A stretch of DNA of 64,000 nucleotides from Artocarpus heterophyllus (GCA_025403435.1 CM046347.1:20169507-20233506), one strand, 5' to 3'; counted from the stretch's first letter, positions 45,266-58,118 are shown. Program-made: numbers and translations. The notes: generated by a model not told the origin, from the sequence alone.

Positions 45266-46634
45266 TGTTGGGTTTAGTGCCCGAAAAGCTGTGACATTGT
45301 ACATATTGTTAATAAATAAATAAAATGACATTTATTACTATTTTGGTTGATTATATGTATTACGAATACATTTATAAACATCAAGAAAATTCCATGATTA
45401 TTTATGTGATTATAAATTTAGTATATAAGTGTTATTTGCTTAGGGATAAAATTTATAGATAATAATCTAAATAGTCCGTAATAATTAATTAAAGTTTGGG
45501 ATCTTTAATTAAAAATTACAAGTATGGTCCAATCTCATCTAAAATGAAATAGTCATTATCCGGACTATTAATGTAGAGACATTGGGTTGGAGGTACTTTA
45601 TATAATGAGATTATATAGGACTGGACCAAATAAATTATGAATCTTTAATAATCATCTGTTACAAACAAAGTATTCAAATTTATCACTATGATGTTCATAT
45701 ATTTGACAGTCTTAATCCTAAGTATTTATTAGACTCCTATTTATTACATTATGTTTTTTGACTTGCATGGTAAGATCTGTCTAAGCACAGATTATAACTT
45801 AGCATCATAGAAACATAAAGTAATAAATGACTGAGAATAATATTATACAGATATGGAATCCATTCCTTCCCTATGGAAGTTAGAAAAATAGTTCTCTTGA
45901 GTGATAATTCAAGGTTTGAACAATAGAGCGCTCGTTCATAAAAGATTATGAATTAATTGTTCATTAGAGAATTATTGGAACTCAAGGATAAAGATGTAAT
46001 AAGAGAGGTGAACGGAAATTGAACCTAGCTCTTATTATGAACTATTTATGGAGGACTGACTTATATGTAATGATTATATCAATGGACTACTCGTTAATTT
46101 TCTTTGAGTAATTTCACTGTAATCTTAAGAGTTCGGTTTCAGGTTTTTAGTGGAGTAACACTGAAACTAATAAATTTGACACATTAATTACAGAGTTTGA
46201 TTAAATGTCAAATTTATTGAAGCTTGGGTTATAGGTCCATAGGTCCCCAATACCACCTTTGTAACACTATATTAGATTTTTGCATAGAATGAATTATACA
46301 TGTTTAATTCAAAATTTTTGAATTCTGAATTAATTTTTTCTCATTTGAATTATTAACGTGACACAGAAAAATGTTCTCTGTGACACATAATGTAATGTGA
46401 TAAATGTTATCACATTTAACTGAGCATTAGTTAATTAATTGATTATTGTTAAAATCTATTCTTAAATAAATGTGATTTATTTTTGAATTGAGATTTATAT
46501 ATATATATATGGTTTTGAACCAACTCTTTTTATATATATATATATAAGATTTTATAATATATTAATATATATATATTAATATAATATAAATAAATTAAAA
46601 AAAAGGGGAAGGAAACGTGAAAGTCACGTTTCCT

Positions 46635-46672
<38 letters not shown>

Positions 46673-46730
46673 GGAACCGAATCTGATTCGGTTCCCAAAA
46701 AAAAAAGGCAACGTTTACAATCCGTAAACG

Positions 46731-46777
<47 letters not shown>

Positions 46778-47269
46778 AATCTCACAAAAAGGGATTTGGG
46801 AAACAAAGAAAGAAGACAACGGAAAAGAAAAGAAGAAAAAAGAAAGGAAAAGAAAAAAGAAAGTAAAATTACTAATGGCTCAGTTATAAAAAAGGAGAGA
46901 TAACAGTTATCTCAGTAATTTTTATTCACATAATTTTTAGAGAGAAAAACTAAAAGTTCTTCTCTAAAGAAAAATGTCTGCTATCTCATGTGTTGAGTAC
47001 ATAGCAGATTCAGAAAAGTGTGAGGAAAATTCATTCTTGCAGTTTGATGCCCACTCGTCTTTCCATTGGTGTGGAGGCCTGGTTTGGAAGATCGTGGTGT
47101 CAAAGAGGAAAGCTAAGATACCTTGATAGTCTTCAAAAGGTTAGTAAAAATTCCTAAAGCTTTCTGTAATTAAAATTATATATCTATTCCCGATGAACAA
47201 AGTTTTTAGAAAATTTTTGTTTGTCAACGATCCGTTCCTTCCGCTGCGTTTCATGTTTTAATTCCAACA
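45266..47269 (+). repeat. 5' LTR of element C
   Basis: 2004 bp. It contains three perfect short palindromes (46611-46633, 46673-46695, 46711-46731) separated by (TA)n arrays (about 46640-46667 and 46734-46774) and a purine-rich stretch (46799-46868). Confidence 0.92.
46611..46731 (+). promoter_or_regulatory. Three hairpins between TA arrays in the LTR of element C
   Basis: GGAAACGTGA-aag-TCACGTTTCC (46611-46633), GGAACCGAAT-ctg-ATTCGGTTCC (46673-46695) and ACGTTTAC-aatcc-GTAAACGT (46711-46731) are perfect inverted repeats. In the 3' LTR the first is intact; the second and third each carry substitutions. The role is unknown; DNA cruciform or RNA stem-loops are both possible. Confidence 0.7.
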
Positions 47270-47271
47270 AA

Positions 47272-47286
47272 TGGTGTCAGAGCGGG
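47272..47286 (+). other. Primer binding site of element C
   Basis: TGGTGTCAGAGCGGG follows the LTR after 2 bp (AA). It is a variant of the TGGTATCAGAGC initiator tRNA-Met site. Confidence 0.8.
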
Positions 47287-48395
47287 TTATAGCATATATA
47301 ATTTTAATTAAACATGATTTTATTTTGATGATATCATGTTTTTGATGCATGTTTGTGGGCACTTTGCATCTTTGTTAATTTTTATTCATGTGATGAATGG
47401 TTGTTTAATGAAAGGATTTTTGGTCGTTAATTATATGGTCCTTTTGGATTAATAATTTTATTTTCAGTTTGATTAGATCAATCTGTGTAAACCCATAAAG
47501 GGGTATAGGCTTTTTGTAATTTATTATTATTATTTTTTCTTCTCTCCTCTCTTTCACTTGCTACACGTGGAGCAATGAAGAAAAAGATGTCCATTGGATT
47601 TTTTTGGCCCAGTTGAGAACTGTGGGCCTATCAGATATCAAAGGCAACCTAGCAAATTGTTGCACAATAAACCACTTGATGAAGACTGCAAAATTAGAGC
47701 AGGGAATTATGTATAAATTACAAGAAGACCCCTGCAATTTTATTTTTTTATATTTTTATTTTTTGGGTTGTAATTTTAATTATCCAAAATGACCCGGTCA
47801 AAAATTTATTGTTTATTTTTATTTTTATTTTCATGTAATGATTGTGATAACATGTTCATGCATGATAACATGTCATCTAGGAAAGTGCCCACTTGTAGTT
47901 ATTGTAAAATAGCATGCATACGCCTAGCATATTATTTTTATAAAGGAGTTTATAAAATGATTTAATATGTGTTAGCATTAATTTAATGAGATTAAATTAA
48001 TTGGGTTGGTTTTATAGAATCTTAATTTATTAATCAACCAAATAATGTGAATTTAGTTTTAACAGTTAAGACTTGGTAAAATTCACATTAATTCTAAGTT
48101 ATCTAATTTTAAATTGTTTAATATTTGGTAACTTAGACAATTCATAATAAATTTAGATTTTTAGAAAATCTGGTAATTTATTTAAGTGTAAATAGAATGA
48201 GATTCTATTAACACATAATATAATCTAGTAATTAAAAAATTGTTTTTATCTACTAGAATTATGAAACATATGATGTTTTATAAGATAAAACACATCTTTT
48301 AAAATAATGAGTGGGAGAAAGTAATATGACAATATAACCTGCGGTCTCCACTATTAGTACAACACTGTGAGATTTAGGTGGCGCCTCGCGACGCT

Positions 48396-48708
48396 TTGAT
48401 GTCATCCTCCCTACGGAGGGTGTCCATTTAAATCAATATCAAGATTGGCTTCCTTGAGATAAGATTTTATAATGTATTTCAAAATTGACCTACCCTACGG
48501 CGACAATTTTGAGTTAAGTTGTTAAAATCCAAAATAGTGGGTTACACTCATAAAGACATAATTAAATTGTTAATTATATCTTGACCAAAATAAACGGTTA
48601 TTAATAAATATAGAAAATATGAGATATTTTGAATATATTTATTAATTGAGAATGTCTCAATTCAATTCATAAATAATTTGACCTACCCTACGGCGGCACT
48701 TTATTTAT
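48396..48708 (+). promoter_or_regulatory. Three leader hairpins with a CC-CTAC-GG core in element C
   Basis: CCTCC-CTAC-GGAGG (48406-48419) lies inside the arms TTGAT/ATCAA. A second unit has perfect arms TCAAAATTG/CAATTTTGA (48479-48487, 48504-48512) around ACCTACCCTACGGCGA. A third has ATAAATAA/TTATTTAT (48669-48676, 48701-48708) around the same core. They parallel the hairpins in the leader of element A, where the core is CC-CCTA-GG. The function is unknown. Confidence 0.6.
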
Positions 48709-48855
48709 TAAAATTCAATAATCGTGGAATTAATAAAATATTTTTTGTGTTTTTCATATGCATCATGCATCACGTTTACTATTCCAAAACATATATTTAT
48801 GATGTTTATGCAACCATTTTAATTTATGCTATTTTATTTATTTATTACAGCAATA

Positions 48856-49790
48856 ATGTCTAATCCAATCATCGCAATTCTCTCAAATGAAAAATTAACC
48901 AGAGATAATTTTGTCAAGTGGAAGAGTAACATGAACATTGTACTAATTTCTGAAAGTTATAAGTTTGTCCTGACGGAGGGATGTCCTCCAGAGCCTGCTA
49001 CAAATGCTCCTCGTAATGTACGGGAAGCATATGATCGTTGGATCGAGGCGAATAATAAGCCCGTTGTTTTCTTTTGGCTAGGATGTCTGACGTGCTTAGG
49101 ATGAAGCACGAAAGCATGGAGACCGCTTATGAGATAATGCAGTCTCTACAAGACATGTTTGGTAAACCTTCTGAAAAGGCACGCCACGAAGCCGTTAAGG
49201 CAGTAATGAATGCAAAAATGAAGGCAGGGATTTCAGTCAAAGAACATGTTCTCAACATGGTTAACTATCTCCATGAGGCCGAGGTCAACGGGGCTATGAT
49301 AGATGAAGCCACACAGGTGGGGATGATTTTGGAAACCCTCTCCCCTGCGTTCCTTTAGTTCAAAAGCAACTATTTCATGAACAAGCTGAAATATAACATG
49401 ACTGAGTTGCTTAATGAGCTTCAAACCTTGAGTCTATTTCCAAAGAAAAGACTAAAGAAGCTGAGGCAAATATTGCAGAAGCTCAACCCTCCTCTTCTGC
49501 CCAAAAGAATAAGAAGAGGAAGGGGACTGAAGGAAGTGGTAAGTCTAAGAATGGAGGGTAACCTAAGAAGAACAAAAGCAACAACAACAAAAAGAGCTCC
49601 AACCAAAAGAAGCCTAAAGGAAAATGTTTCCACTGCGGCGTAGTTGGGCACTGGAAGAGAAACTGCAAGAAGTATCTTCAGGAGCTCAAAGAAAAGAAGA
49701 ACAACGGTAAATCAGATTTACTCGTTTTAGAAGCTTGTTTAGTTGAAGATGATACTTCACCTTGGATAATTGATTCAGGGGCAACTAACC
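48856..49790 (+). pseudogene. Element C gag and start of protease
   Basis: It starts at ATG 48856 ('MSNPIIAILSNEKLTRDNF', 'VKWKSNMNIVL'). A missing base near 49060 shifts the frame, then 'MKHESMETAYEIMQSLQDMF' and 'MKAGISVKEHVLNMVNYLHE' follow. A TAG stands at about 49357 in 'FL.FKSNY', another base is missing near 49430 and a TAA lies near 49557. The Lys-rich segment leads to the zinc knuckle 'CFHCGVVGHWKRNC' and the protease motif 'WIIDSGATNHVY'. Confidence 0.88.
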
Positions 49791-52700
49791 ATGTTTATTC
49801 TTCTTTGCAGATGCTTAGTTCTTCAAGGGAGCTTGTCGACGGGGAACAAACGATGAGAGTGGGAACGGAAGAGGTTGTTTTGGCAAGAGCAGTGGGAGTT
49901 GTTAAACTTTATTTTAGAAATAAGTTTTTAATTTTAGACAATGTTTATTACATTCCTTGTTTTCGTAGAAATTTGATTTCTGTTTCCAGGTTGTTTGAAC
50001 AAATGTTTAATGTTTCTTTTAATAATAATTGTGTTAATATTTCTAGATATGGTTTGGATATTTGTTCTACGCATCTGGAAAATGGGCTTTACACCTTAAG
50101 GCCCAACGAAAAAGCACTGCTCAATACCGAAATGTTCAATGTTGAACAACCTAAACCCAAGAAGCAAAAGATTTCTTCTAATAATGAAACATACCTATGG
50201 CACCTTAGATTAGGTCACGTCAACCTTGATAGAATTAACAGATTGGTAAAGGAAGGTCCTTTAAAAGAGCTAAAAGTTAGTTTTCTACCAGTTTGTGAAT
50301 CTTGTCTTGAAGGTAAAATGACTAAGAGGCCTTTCTCTGCAAAAGGTGAAAGGGCCAAGAAACCACTTGAGCTAATACATTCAGACGTCTGTGGTCCAAT
50401 GAATGTACAAGCCCGTGGTGGTTACGAATATTTCATCACATTTATTGACGATTATTCAAGGTATGGTTACATATACCTAATGCAAAGGAAATCTGAAACT
50501 TTTAGAAAGTTCAAAGAATTCCAAGCGGAAGCTGAAAAGCAATTAGGAAAGACGATGAACAGTCTTTGATCTGATCGAGGAGGAGAGTACCTTGATACTG
50601 AATTCAAGGACTATATGATAGAACATGGTATTCTATCACAACTCCCGCACCTGGAACACCACAACAAAATGGTGTTGCAGAGAGAAGAAATAGAACGTTG
50701 TTTGATATGGTGAGATCCATGCTCAGCTAGTCATCATTACCTACTTCATTTTGGGGATATGCACTACAAACTGCAGTATATCTTCTAAACATAGTTCCAT
50801 CTAAGTCTATTTCAAAAACACCTTTAGAGTTATGGAATGGTCACAAACCTAGTATACGACATATCCGCATATGGGGGTGTCCAGCACATGTGCTGAAAGG
50901 TAAGACTGGGAAGTTGGAACCACGTTCTGAAGTATGTTTATTTGTGGGATACCCAAAGGGAATGATGGGAGGTTTGTTTTATAGTCCATAGGATAAGAAA
51001 GTATTTGTATCGACAAATGCCACTTTTCTCGAGAATGATTATATGACAAACTATAAACCTCGTAGCAAAATTATACTTGAAGAGTTACTTTCTGATCAGA
51101 TCAGACCGCAACCGACAACTGTTGTCGAAGGACAAAATGAGGAGACCACATCTTCCTATCAGAATGTCATACCACCTCAACATAGTGGGAGGGTTGTGAG
51201 ACCACCTGCTCGTTACAAGGAACTTGGAGAAGCAAATGTTGCTATCTCTGATAATGGTGAAAATGATCCATTCACATATCGTGATGCAATGGAAGTTTCT
51301 GAGAAGGAAAAATGGCTGAAGGCTATGAACCTTGAAATGGAGTCCATGTACTCCAATTCAGTTTAGGATCTTGTAGACCTACCTGAAGGGGTAAAACCCA
51401 TATGGTGCAAATGGATTTACAAGAAGAAAAGAGGAGTGGATGGGAAAGTTGAGACTTTCAAAGCTAGGCTTGTGGCAAAGGGATATACCCAAAATGAGGG
51501 AATTGACTATGAAGAAACTTTCTCGCCTGTAGCTATGCTTAAATGCATTCGGATTCTTTTATCCATTGCTGCTTGTCTTGATTATGAGATATGGAAAATG
51601 GATGTCAAGACTGCCTTTTTGAATGGCTATCTTGAGGAAAGCATCTATATGGTGCAACCAGAAGGGTTTGTAGTCAAAGGTCAAGAGCAAAAAGTTTGCA
51701 AGTTGCAGAGGTCCATCTATGGACTCAAGCAAGCTTCAAGATCTTGGAACTTGAGATTTGATGAAGCGATCAAATCTTATGGTTTCGATCAAAACATTGA
51801 TGAACCTTGTGTTTACAAGTACATCAAAGATAAGAAGGTGGTCTTCTTGGTTCTTTATGTAGATGATATCCTACTCATTGGGAATGATGTAGGCGTATTA
51901 TCTGATGTAAAGAAATGGCTCGCCAGCAATTTCCAAATGAAAGATTTAGGAGAAGCAAGTTATGTTCTTGGAATCCAACTCATAAGAGATCGCAAGAACA
52001 AACTGTTGGCGCTGTCTCAGACATCGTATATCGATAAGGTGCTTATCAGATTTTCAATGCAAAACTCCAAGAAAGGTAATTTGCCTATACGTCATGGAGT
52101 TTATCTTTCAAAAGAGCAGTGTCCTAAGACACCTCAAGAGGAAGAAAATATGAGACGGGTACCCCATGCATCTGCAGTAGGAAGTCTAATGTATGCCATG
52201 TTGTGTACAAGACCTGACATTTGCTATGCGATGGGTATAGTCAGTCGGTATCAATCCAACTCATGATTAGATCATTGGGTAGCGGTTAAACATATTCTCA
52301 AGCATCTTAGGAGAACGAGAAACTATATGCTAATTTATTTTGGTGAGAATTTGATTCCCATTGGATACACTGATTCTGATTTTCAATCAGACAAAGACAC
52401 ACGTAAATTTACGTCTGGATCAATGTTTACTTTTGGTGGTAGAGCCATAGTTTGGAGAAGCATCAAACAATCTTGTATTGCTGATTCCACTATGGAAGCA
52501 GAATATGTGGCTGCTTGTGAAGCAGCTAAAGAAGCTGTTTGGCTCCGTAAGTTCTTAAATGATTTGAAAATAGTTCCAGGCATGGATAAACCACTCACAC
52601 TGTATTGTGACAACAGTGGTGCAGTGGCAAATTCAAGAGAACCTAGAAGCCACAAAAGAGGAAAGCATATAGAAAGAAAATATCATTTGATTAAAGAGAT

Positions 52701-52842
52701 AGTGCATCGAGGCGATGTGGAAGTTGTGAAGATAGCGTCGAAAAACAACCTTGCCGACCCTTTCACCAAGTAGATACCTGCAAAGAGCTTTGAGGGACAC
52801 TTGGAAGGCTTAGGTCTTAGAGACATGTCTCACCTGCTTTAG
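49791..52842 (+). pseudogene. Element C integrase, reverse transcriptase and RNase H
   Basis: The order is: pre-integrase 'YLWHLRLGHVNLDRINRL'; integrase 'ELIHSDVCGPMN' and 'FIDDYSRYGYIYLM'; a TGA at about 50567; then 'SDRGGEYLDTEF'; and, after a frame break near 50640, '[14 protein letters not shown]'. RT has '[20 protein letters not shown]', 'MDVKTAFLNGYLEESIYM' and '[15 protein letters not shown]' (51436-52266 open). RNase H has 'GYTDSDFQSDKDTRKFTSGS', 'STMEAEYVAAC' and 'YCDNSGAVANS'. Stops lie at 51364, 52264 and 52771; pol ends at 52842 just before the PPT. The RT domain alone is uninterrupted. Confidence 0.9.
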
Positions 52843-52845
52843 AGC

Positions 52846-52856
52846 AAGTGGGAGAT
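52846..52856 (+). other. Polypurine tract of element C
   Basis: AAGTGGGAGAT abuts the 3' LTR start TGTTGGG and is identical to the tract of element A. Confidence 0.88.
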
Positions 52857-54298
52857 TGTTGGGTTTGGCGCCCTAAAAGCTATGACATTGTACATATTGT
52901 TAATAAATAAATAAAATGACATTTATTATTATTTTGGTTGATTATATGTATTATGAATACATTTATAAACATCAAGAAAATTTCATGTGACTATAAATTT
53001 AGCATATAAGTGTTATTTTCTTAGGGATAAAATTTATAGATAATAATCTAAATAGTCCGTAATAATTAATTAAAGTTTGGGATCTTTAATTAAAAATTAC
53101 AAGTACGGTCCAATCTCATCTAAAATGAAATAGTCATTATCTGGACTATTAATGTAGAGACATTGGGTTAGAGGTACTTTATAGAATGAGATTATATAGG
53201 ACTGGACCAGATAAATTATGAATCTCTAATAATCATCCGTTACAAATAGAGTATTCAAATTTATCACTATGATGATCATATATTTGACAGTCTTAATCCT
53301 GAGTATTTATTATACTCCTATTTATTACATTATGTTTTTTGACTTGCATGGTAAGATTTATCTAAGCACAGATTATAACTTAGCATCTTGGAAACATAAA
53401 GTAATAAATGACTGAGAATAATATTATACAGATATGGAATCTATTCATTCCCTATGGAAGTTAGAAAAATAGTTCTCTTGAGTGATAATTCAAGGTTTGA
53501 ATAATAGAGCGCTCGTTCATAATAAGATTATGAATTAATTGTTCATTAGAGAATTATTGGAACTCAAGGATAAAGATGTAATAAGAGAGGTGAACGGAAA
53601 TTGAACCTAGCTTTTATTATGAACTATTTATGGAGGACTGACTTATATGTAATGATTATATCAATGGACTACTCGTTAATTTTCTTTGAGTAATTTCACT
53701 GTAATCTTAAGAGTTCAGTTTCAGGTTTTTGGTGGAGTAACACTAAAACTAATAAATTTGGCACATTAATTAAAGAGTTTGATTAAATGTCAAATTTATT
53801 GGAGCTTGGGTTATAGGTCCATAGGTCTCCAATACCACCTCTGTAACACTATATTGGATTTTTGCATAGAATGAATTATACATGTTTAATTTGAAATTTT
53901 TGAATTCTGAATTAATTTTTTCACACTTGAATTATTAACGTGACACAGAAAAATGTTCTTTGTGACACATAATGTAATGTGATAAATATTATCACATTTA
54001 ATTGAGCATTAGTTAATTAATTGATTATTGTTAAAATCTATTCTTAAATAAATGTGATTTATTTTTGAATTGAGATTTATATATATATATGGTTTTGAAC
54101 CAAATCTTTATATATATATATATAAGATTTTATAATATATTAATATATATATATATTAATATAATATAAATAAATTAAAAAAAAAGGAGAAGGAAACGTG
54201 AAAGTCACGTTTCCTCTTTTTTTATATATACATATAAATAAGGAACCGAATCTGATTAGGTTCCCAAAAAAAAAGGCAATGTTTACAATCTGTAAACG

Positions 54299-54345
<47 letters not shown>

Positions 54346-54837
54346 AATCTCACAAAAAGGGATTCGGGAAACAAAGAAAGAAGAAAACGGAAAAGAAAAG
54401 AAGAAAAAAGAAAGGAAAAGAAAAAGGAAAGTAAAATTACTAATGGCTCAGTTATAAAAAGGGAGAGATAACAGTTATCTCAGTAATTTTTATTCACATA
54501 ATTTTTAGAGAGGAGAACTGAGAGTTCTTCTCTAAAGAAAAAGGTTTGCTATCTCATGTGTTGAGTACATAGCAGATTCAGAAAAGTGTGAGGAAAATTC
54601 ATTCTTGCAGTTTGACGCCCACTCGTCTTTCCATTGGTGTGGAGGCCTGGTTTGGAAGATCGTGGTGTCAAAGAAGAAAGCTAGGATACCCTGATAGTCT
54701 TCAAAAGGTTAGTAAAAATTCCTAAAGCTTTCTGTAATTAAAATTATATATCTATTCTCGATGAACAAAGTTTTCAGAAAATTTTTGTTTGTCAACGATC
54801 CGTTCCTTCCGCTGCGTTTCATGTTTTAATTCCAACA
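52857..54837 (+). repeat. 3' LTR of element C
   Basis: 1981-bp partner of 45266-47269. It contains a long TA array at about 54303-54343. Relative to the 5' copy, the shorter TA arrays and two of the three palindromes have changed. Confidence 0.92.
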
Positions 54838-56830
54838 CTAGGGCTATCCATTGCTTCGATCGGGGGTGAGGAGGGTCAGAGTTGCTGATAATTTTACTTT
54901 GCAGCCGACAATACTCTTATAGAAAATTACCAACTTTAGACAAAAGGAGATCAGCAGGGCAACCTTTATGATTGTGAACAGCTGAATTTCTGTGGTATCA
55001 AATCTGCCACAAAATCACTGCAAACAGTTCAAAATCCTCTTGGTGTAACAAATGAGAATCATCTCAACAAATCAGTAAAAGACCTGCCATGGAAATTAGA
55101 GAGCTTTTCTCCAAAGATGGAAAGAGACCACATATTTTGAGGGCTCGAACATCGGAATAAAGCATGAGGAACATCTTCCCTTTTGTCTTGGCAAATCCGA
55201 CATACTTGGGACACATTTATTCGCGGGAGTTGAGCGCCATTACAGTAGGAAGGATATTATTAAAAGCACTCCAAAGAAAAATTTTTATTTTGCTCGGAAC
55301 TTTAAGCTTCCAGAGGCACTGCCACCAAGAACTCGAATTGCTAGAAGAAGCACCATTAGCAAAGCAGGCAACAGAAGCCAGGTGATAAGCACTATGAACA
55401 GAAAATTTATTTTGTTTCCCACAGGGCCAAATTAAACTGTCCTCAGAATTTGTGAAACTCATCAGGATGCTATAGATGAGGTCCCGATCCAAAGGCAGAA
55501 AAGTTTGATCGATAACATTCTTATTCCATTTACCTCCTGATGGTGGAATCAGCTCCGAAACTTTCAATGATTTATCACTTAGATTTGACGTTGCAGGCTT
55601 AAAAGAAGAAGGTCGGGAAATCCAGGGATCCTTGAAAGCGTCAATTTTGTTGTCGTTCCTTACTCTCTACCGTTGTCCTTTTCTGAGTAATTACAGTCCC
55701 CACGCCAGACTGCGCTAGACAAAAGAGCTAGAGTTCGTTGCTTTGGCGTCAAGGAGGTTAGAGGAAAGGAAATATTTCGATTTTAGTACCTGGAACATTA
55801 GAGAAGAATTGTTACGAAGCAGCCGCCAACCCTGTTTAGCGATCATCGCCTGATTGAAAGCAACAAGGTCACGAAATCCCATAGCGCCATTGATTTTGGG
55901 CTGACACAACCTCTCCCCTTTAAGCCAATACATTTTCTTGTTCTTTTCCAAAGACCCCCACCAAAAGGCTTTGATCAAATTCTGCAGTTCATGGCAAAGA
56001 GTTGAAGGAAGCTTGAAAACGCTCATAGCATAATTGGGAGTAGCCTGGACAAAAGCTTTAATTAGAAACCTCTTTTCCTCTGGCAGGGAAAAAAAATTTG
56101 TTTCCAGTTCTGCAGCTGAAAGTTTGACGCTTGTTTTTGCCAACAGAAGTAGGAAGTCCCAAGGATTTAGCCTGAGCTTTTGATACATCGAGCCCCATGA
56201 GTTGTTGAATTGCCCTTCTTGTGCTAGGTTGGACATTGGGACTATATGAAATGCAAGATTTGTTAAAATTAATTTTTTTGGCCTGAGGCTCATTCGTAGT
56301 GAGATAGGATAGTTTTAAGGCTCAGACATTCTTGAATTTCAGCTCTACAAAAAACTAAACTATCGTCAGCAAAAAGAAGATGACACATCGGAGGCCTGCA
56401 TCTAGTGCATTTCATCCCACGAAGCCACCTCGCTCCGCTTGGACAATGAGACTGGTAAGTCCTTTAGAACACAGAATAAAGGGGTAAGGCGAAAGAAGGC
56501 AGCCTTGCCTAATACCCCTTTGAGGAATAACACTTCCCATTGGAACCCTGTTGATCAGGAAAGAGAATGAGAAAGGGGATATGCAATCTGGAACCACCAT
56601 TTTTCATTGAAGCCCATCCTTTTCATAATTCCAATCAGAAATTCCCATTCGATTTTGCTCATGTTGAGTTTGAAGGCTACCGAGCCACTTTTCCCATTAT
56701 TACGCTTCCCCATTAAGTGAATAATCATTAATCAATTGACCTCACATCTATTATAAATCTAAGTCTCCATATTCATAGCACAAAATGCCTTTTCCAGAGC
56801 AGAAGTAACAAATAGAATTAATGTAGATGT
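54838..56830 (-). pseudogene. LINE (L1-type) reverse transcriptase fragment
   Basis: Read on the minus strand from about 56830: 'SVAFKLNMSK' and 'EWEFLIGIMKRMGF'; then 'PQRGIRQGCLLSPYPFILC' (56540-56480); the catalytic 'HLLFADDSLVF' (FADD at 56362-56373); 'TPNYAMSVFKLPSTLCHEL' and 'LIKAFWWGSLEKNKKMYWLK'; and finally the zinc-binding (zf-RVT) end 'VHSAYHLASVACF' with 'LWKLKVPSKIKIFLWSAF'. Frameshifts and stops separate the parts. The endonuclease domain is missing (5' truncation is common for LINEs). Element C interrupts its RNase H domain at 54838/45265. Confidence 0.85.
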
Positions 56831-57400
56831 TAAAAGTTGATAAACTAATAAATATCTGTTTATTTTTTCGTCTTAACCATTTCTTTTTTTTTTTTTTTAA
56901 TGGAAGATCATTAGTACTTTTTAATGCCAAGAATTGCTTATTAGAATGAACATCGGTAATGTAGGTTTCAAATTGATCATCAAGTACTGTGAACTGTATG
57001 GTATATTTTCTTCCTCATAACACTCAACAACATTTGATCAGCTTTTTTTGTTATAAGTTGGAAATTCATTTGGATTAAGCATGTTACAAAGCAAGTTGGC
57101 ATTTATCTTATTAAAAGAATCATTTACTTCATTCTTTTATTCTTTTCCTTTATTATTAAGTTAAAAGTCTTTTGAATCTAAGGGCATTAAAGGTATTAGA
57201 CATTAAAACTAGAGTCTTTTTTTTTTTTAATTTTTGAAGATATAAAAGTAGATTTTGATTTTTTTTTTAAGGGGGCGTGTGGGTGGGGGTGTTGGGGTTG
57301 AATGGGGCCTATGTGTAATTTACCATGTACAAATAGCTGTATTCATATGAGTTAAACAATTCCCAAAAAAAAAAAAAAAAATGTTAAGGGGGCCTCTTAG

Positions 57401-57480
57401 ACCCTTTCTCCCTAGACTCAGTTTCAGCTTGAATTGAAAAACCCTTTCTCCCTAGACTCAGTTTCAGCTTGAATTGAAAA
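57401..57480. repeat. Perfect 40-bp tandem duplication
   Basis: 57401-57440 and 57441-57480 are identical, each beginning ACCCTTTCTCCCTAGACTCA. The lack of any difference indicates a recent slippage or an assembly duplication. Confidence 0.95.
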
Positions 57481-58118
57481 CATTGTAACAATTTAAAATT
57501 TTTGAAAGAAAATATTGTAACAAAATCAATTCGAACTAAAATGAGTTGAATAGATGTTACGTTGCTATGGAGGCTAAGTTAGTACCATTCTGTGACATAT
57601 AATTAGACAAAATAGACTCAAGTATCATGTGGCACAATTTTTTTCTTTTTTTTGCTAATTAAAAAAAGGAAATGGTGGTAGAAATCGATCCTTGAATATT
57701 AAGTATGAGACTTAGGTCGTCTTTTGCCGTTATAACTCGACCACCAGTTGTGGCACACATGTAATGGCGTGTTACAATTTTTAAATTATCATCTCGCATG
57801 ACATAACTATAATTCTCATCATCACTGACCATATTTAACATTTATGCCATATAGCTCCACAAGACACCACACCTTCTTGGGAGCTGCCTTCGTAAAGTCG
57901 GGGAGAAACATTAATTATAGATCAGGGAATCTCTACCTTAAGGATATAAACTGGTAAGAAGTTGACCTGAGTATTTGAGAAAAAGATTAATGTATACAAT
58001 TTAATGTAGTTTTCAAAACAAATTAAAGAAATGAATCTTCTAGGAACATATCTAATACAATGTCAAATTATTGTATTAAATTTTAATATTTAATTAGAAA
58101 AATCACTCTTTGATGTAA

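Larger units (their letters stand above)
45266..54837 (+). mobile_element. Element C: Ty1/copia retrotransposon with complete ends
   Basis: LTRs lie at 45266-47269 and 52857-54837, TG...CA, starting TGTTGGGTTT and ending ATTCCAACA. The flanks CTGGG (45261-45265) and CTAGG (54838-54842) are a target duplication with one mutation. Order: LTR, PBS, hairpin-rich leader, gag, zinc knuckle, protease, integrase, RT, RNase H, PPT, LTR. The LTRs differ by scattered substitutions and a roughly 10-bp deletion. The polyprotein resembles that of element A, but the LTRs are unrelated in sequence. It is inserted in a LINE. Confidence 0.94.
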
